DNA of 33,225 bases from Acidobacteriota bacterium. Lineage in GTDB: Bacteria; Acidobacteriota; Terriglobia; Acidiferrales; UBA7541. How positions within the stretch are numbered: position 1 is the stretch's first letter; each line of letters opens with the position of its first letter. Under the pieces are notes generated by a model that was not told where the DNA came from, did no database searches, and saw only the letters and a program-made list of their open reading frames with translations. Made by a program: the position numbers and the translations under genes. Shown here in pieces: positions 17,540 to 27,033 of this stretch. Where the stretch lies: NCBI GenBank assembly GCA_003224105.1, contig QHYL01000260.1, forward strand, positions 1-33,225, in the 5' to 3' direction.

Positions 17540-19081
17540 ATGGAAGTAGCCCTGGAAACCACCAAGACGCCTGGCGAACAGGACGCCACACGCAAGCAGA
17601 TCCGTGGCTCCAGTCTATTTCTCTTCGGTCGCATGTTGTCTCTGGGCATCAATTTTTTTACTCAAGTGCTAATGGTGCGCTACCTCTCGACGAGGGACTA
17701 CGGAGAGTTGGCTTATGGACTGGCGGTGGTCAGTTTTCTCCGAATTTTTGCTTCGTTGGGTCTGCAGGATGCAATTCCGCGTTTCGTGCCGATTTACAGG
17801 GAAAACCGCGAGTACGGAAGGATGTTCGGTACGATTCTCTTGGCCGTAGGAGCAGTTCTAGTTACCGGACTCCTTATCGTCGTCGTTATATGGAACGCAC
17901 CCCTGTTTCTCATGCCCTTCATCACGCACGAGGGCCTGCCTACCTTGGCTGTATTTTCGATCTTGATTGTCTTGGTACCTGTCGAAACGGCGGACGCACT
18001 GTTAGATGGTCTTTTTGCCAGCCTCGCGGGCACTCGGGACATTTTCTTTCGCCGGTACTTGCTGGGACCGGGGCTTAAGTTTGGTGTCGTGGCTCTTCTC
18101 TTGTGGATGAAAAGCACAATTATTTTCCTGGCGTGCGGATATCTCCTGGCGGGCGCAACGGGAGTGTTGATCTACGGAGTTCTGTTCATAAACCTTCTGC
18201 GCAAGCAAAACCTTCTTCAGCACTTGCGGCTTAAGGAGATAGCCATTCCTGCCCGAGAGACACTTGCTTTCGTTCTCCCGGGCCTTGTTTCCACTCTAGC
18301 CACGTGCATCGCTCCCGTGCATGTCTTCTTGCTGGGTCGCCTACGGACCATGCCGGAGGTCGCATTTTATCGAGCCGCGGTTCCGATTGCTGATCTAAAC
18401 AGCATTGTTTTTGCGAGCTTCACACTGTTGTACACGCCCCTTGCAGCGCGCCTTTTCGCCAGGTTGGACTACCGCGGCATCAACGGCCTTTACTGGCAGA
18501 CGGCCGCGTGGATGTCCGTATTGTCCTTTCCCATCTTCGCCGTTACCTTTTCTCTCGCAAAGCCTCTCACGGTGTTGCTTTACGGGGCGCGTTACGCACC
18601 GGCTGGTCCCGTGCTGGCTGTGCTTTCGTTATCCGTTTATTTCAACGTTATCCTCGGCTTCAACCTCCAGACGCTGAAGGTCTTTGAAAGACTGCGCTAC
18701 GTCATCGGCGCGAGCGTCACGGCGGCGCTTGCCAACCTCGTGGTGAGCGCAGTCTTGATAAAGCTATATGGAACAATAGGCGCTGGGATCGGTTCAGCCG
18801 TGACGCTGATTGGGTACAACTTGCTGTTGCAAGTGGGTTTATTACCGACCGCGGATTTTCATGTCTTTGATCGGCGCTATTTTTGGCTCTATTTGACGAT
18901 CGCATTGGCCGCGTGCGGTCTGTTTTTTGTGGGCTGGCTTACTTCATTAAGTTTGTATGTTTTACTTCCTCTTGCAGCGTGTGTCTCCTTATGCGTGCTT
19001 GCACTGGCAAAGAAGAAGCTCAGCATTGCGGAAACTTTCCCGGAGTTGCTTACCTTGCCGTTCGCGCGGCTCCTTACGTGA
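17540..19081 (+). CDS. Wzx-like polysaccharide/oligosaccharide flippase (copy 2, paralog of 14684-16234)
   Basis: Collinear with copy 1 along its whole length: DATRKQIRGSSLFLFGRMLSLGINFFTQVLMVRYLSTRDYGELAYGLAVV ... ERLRYVIGASVTAALANLVVSAVL ... AETFPELLTLPFARLL. Confidence 0.9.
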   Translation: MEVALETTKTPGEQDATRKQIRGSSLFLFGRMLSLGINFFTQVLMVRYLSTRDYGELAYGLAVVSFLRIFASLGLQDAIPRFVPIYRENREYGRMFGTILLAVGAVLVTGLLIVVVIWNAPLFLMPFITHEGLPTLAVFSILIVLVPVETADALLDGLFASLAGTRDIFFRRYLLGPGLKFGVVALLLWMKSTIIFLACGYLLAGATGVLIYGVLFINLLRKQNLLQHLRLKEIAIPARETLAFVLPGLVSTLATCIAPVHVFLLGRLRTMPEVAFYRAAVPIADLNSIVFASFTLLYTPLAARLFARLDYRGINGLYWQTAAWMSVLSFPIFAVTFSLAKPLTVLLYGARYAPAGPVLAVLSLSVYFNVILGFNLQTLKVFERLRYVIGASVTAALANLVVSAVLIKLYGTIGAGIGSAVTLIGYNLLLQVGLLPTADFHVFDRRYFWLYLTIALAACGLFFVGWLTSLSLYVLLPLAACVSLCVLALAKKKLSIAETFPELLTLPFARLLT

Positions 19082-19143
19082 AACGCGTCTCGAAGAAGTC
19101 GGGATGCGCGACTCTTTCTTTCGTTCGCGCCTGACTTGGATCG

Positions 19144-20733
19144 TTGAACGCTATGAGAACCATGTCCATAGATGCCTTCGCGGTACGTGATGCGAAGGCT
19201 CTGCTGCCGTTTGCCGTTGGCGGCTTCGCTATTTTCTTTCTGCTGCAACTCAACGTAGTGGTGGCAGCAGGCGCGCTCATCCTCGTTGGCGTGCTGGCGT
19301 TAATGCTTCGTCGGCCGGAGCTGGGAGCGGCTGTAGCTCTTTTCGCCATCTACTCGAATATCGCCGTTCTCGCCATGCGGTCCGAGAGAGCAGTTCAAAC
19401 CGCGGCGGGATCGGCCGGCCAGAATCCGCGAATCGCGATGGTGCTGGCGGCGGTGTCGTTGCTTCTCTTGGTGCCTTTGGTCCACCAAACAATGGTCCGC
19501 AGACAAAAATTGATCTTCGATCGCGGATTTGTTCTCATGCTCGTCCTCGTTGCGGCTTTACTCGCATCTTCCTTTTTTGCCCGAGACTGGCAAATCGCGG
19601 AATCGCAGGTTGCCGACTATCTACTTGAGGGCCTCGTTCCCTATTTTCTCTTGACCAACGTCATCCGCGATTTCTCGACCCTGAAACGAGTTACCTGGAG
19701 TTTGCTTCTCGCCGGTAGCTTGATGGGCGGGCTCACTCTCTATCAAAGAGCGACACATACCGAGGAAAAAATTTACGGCGGCCTCGCCCAGATGGGCGTG
19801 GACATTACCTTGAGTGAAAACGGGCAGGAACGTTCGCTGCGGCCCGTCGCTTCGGCCGAAGAAAACGGGCAAACAAGAGGCCAGTTGCGAGCGGCAGGTC
19901 CCATCGGCGAGCCGAATCGGTATGCACAGATTCTGCTGGTTCTTCTCCCGTTAGCTGCTCTGACATTTCGCATGGAGCGCTCCCGCAGGCTGCAAGCACT
20001 CGGCTTGGCTACGGGCGCCCTCATCCTCGGCGGTCTCCTGCTGACATTCTCGCGATCCGCTATTCTCGCGGGATGCGTGTTGTTCGCCATGATGGCGTAC
20101 CTGCGATTGCTAAAACCTCGCCAAGTTCTTGTGTCCGGGTTCGGCCTGGGCGTGGTGACCCTAGCTTTTGCCCCAGGGGTGGTTGGCAGGCTGGCAACTC
20201 TGGAGAATTTGAAGAGCCTGGTGCTCCATACGGACTACACTTACCGGGCGCCGGACAGTTCCGCGGTCCACCGCTATGTATTGAATTCCGCGACGTGGCA
20301 TGTGTTCCTGGATCACCCGATCCTCGGCGTTGGCCCAGGGCACTTTGCCGAATATTACGCGATACCCTATTCCAATCGCGTTGGCTTGATCGAAACAAGA
20401 AAAAAGTATCGAGGCCATAACCTTTATCTGGAAACGCTGGCGGAAACGGGTGTCATCGGCTTTGTCTCGTTGCTAGCCATTCCGTTCGTCGTCATGCGCG
20501 AGCTCTGGAAAGAACACCGCTCGTTGGAACAAACCCATCCGGAACTCCGAAACTGGGCGGGGGCGTTCTTTCTCTGCCTTTGTGGCTACGCCATAACGGC
20601 TATCTTTGACCATTTATCCTACCAGAGGTACTTCTGGCTGCTGGTGGCAGTCTGCAGCGCCGCAGCTCGGATTGTGCGTTCCGAGCGCAACGCGCAGGAC
20701 GTGAAAGGATCCTTTTCGTTTCAAGGAGTTTGA
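19144..20733 (+). CDS. O-antigen ligase / Wzy polymerase family membrane protein
   Basis: Polytopic. Wzy_C-like segment with FSRSAILAGCVLFAMMAYLRL and HVFLDHPILGVGPGHFAEYYA...KKYRGHNLYLETLAETGVIGFVSLL. Confidence 0.9.
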   Translation: MNAMRTMSIDAFAVRDAKALLPFAVGGFAIFFLLQLNVVVAAGALILVGVLALMLRRPELGAAVALFAIYSNIAVLAMRSERAVQTAAGSAGQNPRIAMVLAAVSLLLLVPLVHQTMVRRQKLIFDRGFVLMLVLVAALLASSFFARDWQIAESQVADYLLEGLVPYFLLTNVIRDFSTLKRVTWSLLLAGSLMGGLTLYQRATHTEEKIYGGLAQMGVDITLSENGQERSLRPVASAEENGQTRGQLRAAGPIGEPNRYAQILLVLLPLAALTFRMERSRRLQALGLATGALILGGLLLTFSRSAILAGCVLFAMMAYLRLLKPRQVLVSGFGLGVVTLAFAPGVVGRLATLENLKSLVLHTDYTYRAPDSSAVHRYVLNSATWHVFLDHPILGVGPGHFAEYYAIPYSNRVGLIETRKKYRGHNLYLETLAETGVIGFVSLLAIPFVVMRELWKEHRSLEQTHPELRNWAGAFFLCLCGYAITAIFDHLSYQRYFWLLVAVCSAAARIVRSERNAQDVKGSFSFQGV

Positions 20734-20787
20734 ACTCCTGATGTGGCAGAGTTGGAGTAAGCCGCCACTCCACTGAGGAGGTTCGCC

Positions 20788-22470
20788 ATGACTATATGCG
20801 GAGTGAGTGATAAAAAGGGCGGCGTCGCCGGTCGGGTAAGGTTCTCTGTATGGCTGCTAAGTCTGGGAGCGGCCACGGGTTGGCTTACGGGTTGCGGAGG
20901 AGGCCAGGCGTCCGAACCCGTTACCTTGGTTTCCATCACCGTGACCCCGGCCAACGCTTCCCTTCAAGCGCCAGCGAGTCAGCAGTTTACCGCCACTGGC
21001 GCCTTCAGCGACGCTTCGACAAAGGACATCACCAAGTCTGTGAGTTGGACATCTTCGGACACCAGCAAGGCGACCATTCAGAATTCGGGACTCGCGACCG
21101 TTGTCGCGGCCGGTTCGGTAACCATTGCAGCCGCATCCGATGGCAAAACCGGAACGGCAACGCTCGCGATCACCGCGCCCACTCTGACTTCAGTTGACGT
21201 AAGCCCCCTCAATCCCACGATCGCTGCCAATGGAACGCAACAATTCTTTGCCAATGCCAGATACAGCGACAACTCCCTCCAAGATGTCACGCAAAATGCG
21301 ACCTGGACATCTTCAGATCCGAATGTCGCCACGGTTCAGAGTACGGGCCAGCAGAACCCCGGCCTGGCCATGGGCGTAGCGGCTGGGACGGCGACGATCA
21401 CAGCCGCTTTCAATGGCACGAGCAGCTCAACCTCCCTCACGGTAACCATTCCAGCCGGCAACGGCACCAAGATACCCTTGATGGACATGACACCGTCAGA
21501 AAACTATTTGACTTTCCAGGGAGGGCTATACGAAAACAGCAGCGGCACAGCCTCCCCGGATCATGACAGGGCAGGCTTAGCAGCGGCCGCCACGATTCAA
21601 CCCCTGGATATAAACGGGAACCCAAGTGCGTCGGGCAAGATTGTCTTCGTCGCAGTTGGCAGGTCCACCACTGTGGACGAGTTTGCGGCCTTCATGAACC
21701 AAGCCGCGGCCAATTCTGGCGTCAATCACGCCACGCTGGTAATTGCGAACGGAGCACTCAGCGGAGCCATGCCCTGTGTTTGGACCGTGGCTAGCGGACT
21801 GCCGCCGTGCGACCCGAGCCTGGGGAACCAGTATGATCGCGTTCGGGATTCAGTCCTCGCTCCACTAGGGCTCACTGAAAAGCAGATACAAGCTGCCTGG
21901 ATCGAAGAATACAACGCTGACCCGGCCGGTGACGGCTTCCAATCCTTGTGCGATCCCACGGTCGCCGGGTGCTCGAACAGCGCGAGCCAAACAGAGGCAT
22001 TGCGCTACGAGCAGCAGTTGGGAGGCGCCTTACGAGCTGCCAAGACGCGCTGGCCAAACTTGCAACAGGCTTTTCACTCCAGCCGCATTTATGGCGGATA
22101 TGCGACCACAAACCATAGCTCTGAGCCATATCCGTACGAGTATGGCTTTTCCGTGAAATGGCTGATCCAAGCGCAGATTCTCCAAATCCGCGGCGGCGGA
22201 ACGTCCATCGATCCCACAGCCGGCGATTTGAATTACCAAGTTGGCGCGGTTCCTTGGACGGCGTGGGGTCCTTACACCTGGGCCAACGGTGACACACCGC
22301 GCTCAGATGGCTTGGTCTGGTGCAACGGGCAAGCCGGCTCGCCGTGCAACGGCGAAGTGGACTTCCAGACCGATGGCACGCATCCAAATCCTCAAGGCGA
22401 CACTAAGGTGGCGAATCTGTTGATGAACTTCTTCCTGAATTCTCCTTACACCCCCTGGTTCCGGCCATGA
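20788..22470 (+). CDS. Lipoprotein with two Big_2-type Ig-like domains and a SGNH-hydrolase-like C-terminal domain
   Basis: Lipobox GWLTGCGGG. Ig-like repeats (SITVTPANASLQAPASQQFTATGAFSDASTKDIT...VSWTSSDTSKATI; DVSPLNPTIAANGTQQFFANARYSDNSLQDVTQNATWTSSDPNVATV). C-terminus contains RIYGGYATT...YPYEYGFSVKWLI and DGTHPNPQGDTKVANLL. Confidence 0.75.
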   Translation: MTICGVSDKKGGVAGRVRFSVWLLSLGAATGWLTGCGGGQASEPVTLVSITVTPANASLQAPASQQFTATGAFSDASTKDITKSVSWTSSDTSKATIQNSGLATVVAAGSVTIAAASDGKTGTATLAITAPTLTSVDVSPLNPTIAANGTQQFFANARYSDNSLQDVTQNATWTSSDPNVATVQSTGQQNPGLAMGVAAGTATITAAFNGTSSSTSLTVTIPAGNGTKIPLMDMTPSENYLTFQGGLYENSSGTASPDHDRAGLAAAATIQPLDINGNPSASGKIVFVAVGRSTTVDEFAAFMNQAAANSGVNHATLVIANGALSGAMPCVWTVASGLPPCDPSLGNQYDRVRDSVLAPLGLTEKQIQAAWIEEYNADPAGDGFQSLCDPTVAGCSNSASQTEALRYEQQLGGALRAAKTRWPNLQQAFHSSRIYGGYATTNHSSEPYPYEYGFSVKWLIQAQILQIRGGGTSIDPTAGDLNYQVGAVPWTAWGPYTWANGDTPRSDGLVWCNGQAGSPCNGEVDFQTDGTHPNPQGDTKVANLLMNFFLNSPYTPWFRP

Positions 22471-22662
22471 GTTTCCACACCCATGACATCGGGCAGCAGT
22501 GCACGAACTCAGTGAATGATGGAGTCGGTGTTTGCCTCGGAAGTTGCAATTTCCCGAATCGAGCAAAGACCTCCAGTGAACCGGGTCACGCGTAGCCTGA
22601 AAGGCTTCTGGGCAACGCGCCTACCATAGTTTGTTTCACAAAAAGGTAAAAGGAGTCTAGCC

Positions 22663-23153
22663 ATGAAGAGAAACATTAGAAATGTCGAAATGCACGTGCT
22701 CGCCGCTAGAGTTACGGCGGCTCGCCATTCACGGTGGAGTCGGCGGCGTTGCCTACTATCACCTCGTTCTCGCCGGCGAGCTTCACCGTGGTATCGGACA
22801 CGCAGATCACGGCGACGGTGCCGGGCGGAGCGCTAACCGGCTGGATCAGCATGAAGACGGCTGACGGCACCGCCTGGAGCAGCAGCAACTTCGCCGCGAC
22901 CTCGGCGGGCGCGCCCACGATCAGCAGCTTCTCGCCCGCCAGCGGGTCGGCGGGCTGGACGGTGACGCTGACAGGGACGAATTTCACCGGCACGACGGGA
23001 GTGAGCATCAACGGTACGGCTGCCACCACGTTCTGGGCCACCTCGGACACCCAACTCAAAGTAAGCGTGCCGAGCGGGGCGACGAGCGGACCAATCGCAG
23101 TGACCAACACAGCAGGGACAACCACGAGCGCGAGCAACCTCACAGTGAATTAA
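22663..23153 (+). pseudogene. TIG/IPT-domain protein remnant with frame disruption
   Basis: AAAAGGAG (22647-22654) precedes ATG 22663, but that frame stops at 22834 after 57 codons. The recognisable TIG/IPT coding sequence (SFSPASFTVVSDTQITATVPGGALTGWISMKTADGTAWSSSNF...PTISSFSPASGSAGWTVTLTGTNFTGTTGVSINGTAATTFWATSDTQLKVSVPSGATSGPIAVTNTAGTTTSASNLTVN) is in another frame with an in-frame TAG at 22707-22709. Confidence 0.6.
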
Positions 23154-23234
23154 AGGGCGAGCGAGGCAGGGACCCGTATTTCTCCTGAGGCCCTTTTTTC
23201 AATCTCCGAGCTAAAACCTGAAACGACGATCCTC

Positions 23235-24215
23235 TTGCTGAGAATCCTGGCATACCATCGAGTCGCTGAATTACGGGACACACCTACGGTAGATTCCCGG
23301 AGCGTCAGTGCGACGCCTGCGGTTTTTACTCGGCAGATGCAGCATCTGGCGCGTCATTATCATGTCATCGGTATGCCCCAACTCTTGAACAGCATTGAGA
23401 GCGGGGCGTCCCTTCCCAAGCGAGCCGTGCTGATTACTTTTGATGACGCTTATGCCGACTTCGCCGAAATCGCGTGGCCAATTCTGAAGCGATTGGGGCT
23501 GCCCGCGACCATGTTCGTTCCAACCGCTTATCCAGACCATCCCGAAGTGCCCTTTTCGTGGGACAAGCTGTATCAGGCGTTCAAAGCTACTGCTCGAACA
23601 GAATTGTGCGGAACGCCGCTTGGCCATTTGCCGCTCCGCGACTTTGAAGAGAAGCGGCGCGGCCTACGCAAAGTCCAAGGCTGCTGCACCACCATCCCAC
23701 ACGATGAGGCGATGAGACTGGTTGATTCGGTGTGTGCTGAACTCGTGGAAGGACAGGAATATTCAGGGAGCGTCTTGACCTGGGACCAACTCCGCAAACT
23801 GACAAAAGAAGGACTTACGCTGGGATCACACACACGAACACATCCCATCATGACCCAAGTGACGGCAGACACTATGCGCGAGGAGGTCAAGGGATCTCAA
23901 GAAGATCTCAAAAGAGAAATGGGAACTGCTCTGCCAATCTTTTGCTATCCCAACGGGAATCATAACAACACGGTCGTTTCGGTTGTGAGAGACGAGGGTA
24001 TCCGGCTAGCTTTTACAACACTCAGCGGAGAAAACAAGTCGGAATCGCTGGACCTCCTGCGGTTGCGACGCGTCGTTATCACTCCCCGAACATCGATTGC
24101 TGTTTTCTATGCCCGCCTCTTCCGGATAGGCGCCTACCTCGATGCCTGGCGCCATGGAAGCTTGAAAAAGAATCCAATTGCAACGTGGTCCAAGCATCGA
24201 GCCAGCGTCGTCTAG
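23235..24215 (+). CDS. Polysaccharide deacetylase (NodB homology domain)
   Basis: LRILAYHRV, motif 1 LITFDDAYADF, motif 2 GSHTRTHPIMT, FCYPNGNHN. TTG start as tracked. Confidence 0.9.
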   Translation: MLRILAYHRVAELRDTPTVDSRSVSATPAVFTRQMQHLARHYHVIGMPQLLNSIESGASLPKRAVLITFDDAYADFAEIAWPILKRLGLPATMFVPTAYPDHPEVPFSWDKLYQAFKATARTELCGTPLGHLPLRDFEEKRRGLRKVQGCCTTIPHDEAMRLVDSVCAELVEGQEYSGSVLTWDQLRKLTKEGLTLGSHTRTHPIMTQVTADTMREEVKGSQEDLKREMGTALPIFCYPNGNHNNTVVSVVRDEGIRLAFTTLSGENKSESLDLLRLRRVVITPRTSIAVFYARLFRIGAYLDAWRHGSLKKNPIATWSKHRASVV

Positions 24216-24342
24216 GCCCGCACTAGACTCCACTATTAAGCATGAAAAGAGTTCTGAATACGCTCTTAGGAAACTGCTGACGACTAACCGGGAGGGTCCG
24301 GAATTTCCGCATAGATACTCACATCCGTTGGACTAACGACAA

Positions 24343-25668
24343 ATGAATAGCCAGCCCCTAACATCTGGGACGCTCATGTTTGACGGCGGAATCGGGACGA
24401 CGATCTCGCCGTCGGACGCCCCATTGAAAAGGCCGGACTCGCAGTCAAGGTTAGACAGGGTCCTGATATTGGATGGAAACACCAGAAGCGCGCTCGCGGC
24501 AACGCGGTCTCTGGGAATGAAAGGAGTGCATGTCGTAGTCGCTGACGAGAACAAAAGAACCTTGGCGGGCGCCTCGCGATACTGCAGCGAGAGGTTTACC
24601 TACCCGTCCCCAACCGGCGACCTGGAAGGCTTCCTGGCGACCGTTAAGAGGGAATGCTCCCGGCGCGAGATCGGGGTGATCCTGCCCATGACGGATATTA
24701 GTACCTCGACGGTGTTGAGACATCGCGAAGAATTTGAACCTTTGCGAGTGCCGTTCGCGGAACTTAAAGCTTTTGAAGCGTTGACTGACAAATGGAGGCT
24801 GTTCCAACTCGCGCAACAGCTCAATCTATCGATGCCAAAAACGCAGTTCGTGAGGGACATCAACTCACTCGGCGATGTCTTTCAAGCGCTGAAGTTCCCC
24901 GTAGTCCTGAAACCCCACCGTTCCATGATCTCGTCCAACGGACGCTGGATTGCAACCTCCGTACGGTACGCCCGCTCGGTCGAGGAGCTAAAAGCGATTG
25001 CGGCGCGATATGAGTACTTTAGCCGGCACCCTTTCATGATCCAAGAATATATCTCGGGCCAAGCCGAGGGAGTATTTGTTCTGTGCGATCAGGGCAAACC
25101 GATTGTTTTTTTCGCGCACCGGCGCTTGCGAGAAAGACCACCAACTGGCGGAGTCAGCGTTCTGAGTGAAAGCATCGAGCCGAATCCGGAAGCGCAGAGG
25201 ATAGCGCGCACCATACTCGAACACGTTGGATGGCACGGCGTGGCCATGGTCGAGTTCAAGGTTTCCGCTGAGGGAACTCCGTACCTCATGGAAGTGAATG
25301 GGCGCTTTTGGGGATCGCTGCAATTAGCAATCGACGCGGGCGCAGACTTTCCTTGGCTCCTCTATCAATCGGCGATTGGAACAGATTTAGACAAGGTAAA
25401 ACCATACAGCACCGGAGTCAAATGCCGATGGCTGCTGGGTGATTTGGTCAGCCTTTGGAAGGTATTAATCAGCAACGGATCAGGTCCCCACCCGTTACCT
25501 TTCGGGAAGGTCCAATCGATTCTGCAGTTTTTGAATTTCTTCGAAAAAGCCTCGCGATGTGAAGTAAACCGCTGGGACGACCTTAGGCCTTTTTGGTTGG
25601 AAATGACCCAGTACGCCAGGGAATTGGGATCCAGCTTTGTAAAGCGCATCGTTCGACCCCGCATTTAA
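24343..25668 (+). CDS. ATP-grasp domain protein (carbamoyl-phosphate-synthase-like ligase)
   Basis: RVLILDGNTRSALAATRSLGMKGVHVVVAD; FPVVLKPHRSM; PFMIQEYISGQAEGVFVLCDQGKP; GVAMVEFKVSAEGTPYLMEVNGRFWGSLQLAIDAG. Confidence 0.88.
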   Translation: MNSQPLTSGTLMFDGGIGTTISPSDAPLKRPDSQSRLDRVLILDGNTRSALAATRSLGMKGVHVVVADENKRTLAGASRYCSERFTYPSPTGDLEGFLATVKRECSRREIGVILPMTDISTSTVLRHREEFEPLRVPFAELKAFEALTDKWRLFQLAQQLNLSMPKTQFVRDINSLGDVFQALKFPVVLKPHRSMISSNGRWIATSVRYARSVEELKAIAARYEYFSRHPFMIQEYISGQAEGVFVLCDQGKPIVFFAHRRLRERPPTGGVSVLSESIEPNPEAQRIARTILEHVGWHGVAMVEFKVSAEGTPYLMEVNGRFWGSLQLAIDAGADFPWLLYQSAIGTDLDKVKPYSTGVKCRWLLGDLVSLWKVLISNGSGPHPLPFGKVQSILQFLNFFEKASRCEVNRWDDLRPFWLEMTQYARELGSSFVKRIVRPRI

Positions 25669-25784
25669 GTCTAGGACCTTTTTCGATCAAGCAATCTAAA
25701 TATGTGAGCAATTTCCGTCTTCGAGCAGGCCTCATTCCACAAGGCTCCATCGCTGACAGCCACACATCTGGAGAAGCTACTCCT

Positions 25785-26957
25785 ATGACAACTTCGACGG
25801 TCACAAAATCCGTGCCTTTCCACGTTCCCTCGATTGGAGAAGAGGCGATCCGCGCCGTGACAGAAGCCTTAGAGAGCGGGTGGATCACAACAGGGCCCAA
25901 GACGAAGTGCTTTGAAGAATCATTCGCCCGTTTTATTGGCGTGCGGCACGCTCTCGCCGTGAGTTCCTGCACGGCGGCGCTACATCTTTCTCTCGATGCG
26001 GCGGGCCTCAGCGAGGGCGATGAAGTATTGATCCCCACGCTGACCTTTGCGGCGACGGGGGAAGTGGTGACGTACCTCAAGGCAAAGCCGGTGCTGGTAG
26101 ATGTCGACCCTGTCCATTTCAATTTGAACGTGGAAGATGCCAGGCGAAAAATCACAGCAAAAACCAAGGCCGTCATTCCGGTGCACTTTGGCGGCCATCC
26201 GTGCCCCATGCATGCCATAGGCGAATTCGCCGTGGCGAATAGCTTGACGGTCATCGAAGATGCGGCTCACGCGATCCCCGCAAAGTTCCGAGGCCAAAAT
26301 ATCGGAACGCTGAGTCCCCTGACGGCATTCAGCTTTTATGCCACGAAGACGCTGACAACCGGCGAAGGCGGAATGGTGACGACAAACGATGACGCGCTGG
26401 CAAATCGCGTCGCCCTCATGCGGCTGCACGGAATGAGCCGCGACGCCTGGAAGCGATACACGGCGGAAGGAACGTGGCGATACGACATTACGGAGGCCGG
26501 GTACAAATACAACCTGACCGATCCGCAAGCCGCTCTGGGGCTGGTGCAACTCGCCAGGTGCGAGGAGATGTGGCGGCGGCGGGTGGAAATCGCGGAGGAA
26601 TATGACAAAGCTCTGAACTCACTGGAGGCGTATCGCACGCCTCAGGTGGCACAGGACGTACAACACGCCTGGCACCTGTATGTGGTCCTCGTCGAACGGT
26701 CTGCTCTTCGCATTCATCGTGACCAAGTGATTGAAGAGCTACGCCAGCGTGGAATCGGGACGTCGGTTCACTTCATTCCGCTGCACTTGCACCCGTATTA
26801 CCAAAGAGTTTGGGGATATCGAGGGGGCGAATTCCCCGTCGCGGAAGATTATTTTGACCGGTGCATTTCGTTGCCTATTTATCCCGGCATGACCAATGAA
26901 GATGTGCAGTATGTGATTGAAGCCTTGCGCGATATTTCCAAACAGTTTCGCAGATAG
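25785..26957 (+). CDS. DegT/DnrJ/EryC1/StrS-family PLP-dependent sugar aminotransferase
   Basis: GVRHALAVSSCTAALHLSLDAAGLSEGDEVLIPTLTFAATGEVV; VIEDAAHAI; FSFYATKTLTTGEGGMVTT with the PLP Lys. ATG 25785 preferred over the 25593 opening. Confidence 0.94.
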   Translation: MTTSTVTKSVPFHVPSIGEEAIRAVTEALESGWITTGPKTKCFEESFARFIGVRHALAVSSCTAALHLSLDAAGLSEGDEVLIPTLTFAATGEVVTYLKAKPVLVDVDPVHFNLNVEDARRKITAKTKAVIPVHFGGHPCPMHAIGEFAVANSLTVIEDAAHAIPAKFRGQNIGTLSPLTAFSFYATKTLTTGEGGMVTTNDDALANRVALMRLHGMSRDAWKRYTAEGTWRYDITEAGYKYNLTDPQAALGLVQLARCEEMWRRRVEIAEEYDKALNSLEAYRTPQVAQDVQHAWHLYVVLVERSALRIHRDQVIEELRQRGIGTSVHFIPLHLHPYYQRVWGYRGGEFPVAEDYFDRCISLPIYPGMTNEDVQYVIEALRDISKQFRR

Positions 26958-27033
26958 CTAAACGCAGGCCCGGCGGGACTTACGCCCAACGTCACGCCAA
27001 AAACAAACACAGGACAAATGGAGGTTACAAGCC

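Noticed and set aside
17362-18078. 238-aa plus-strand ORF overlapping the GNAT end and Wzx copy 2
   Set aside because: Out of frame with two strongly supported genes, and its translation is Arg/Ser/Gly-rich without family features.
25583-26254. 223-aa minus-strand ORF overlapping the DegT aminotransferase
   Set aside because: Opposite a well-supported CDS with no recognisable motif; shadow ORF.
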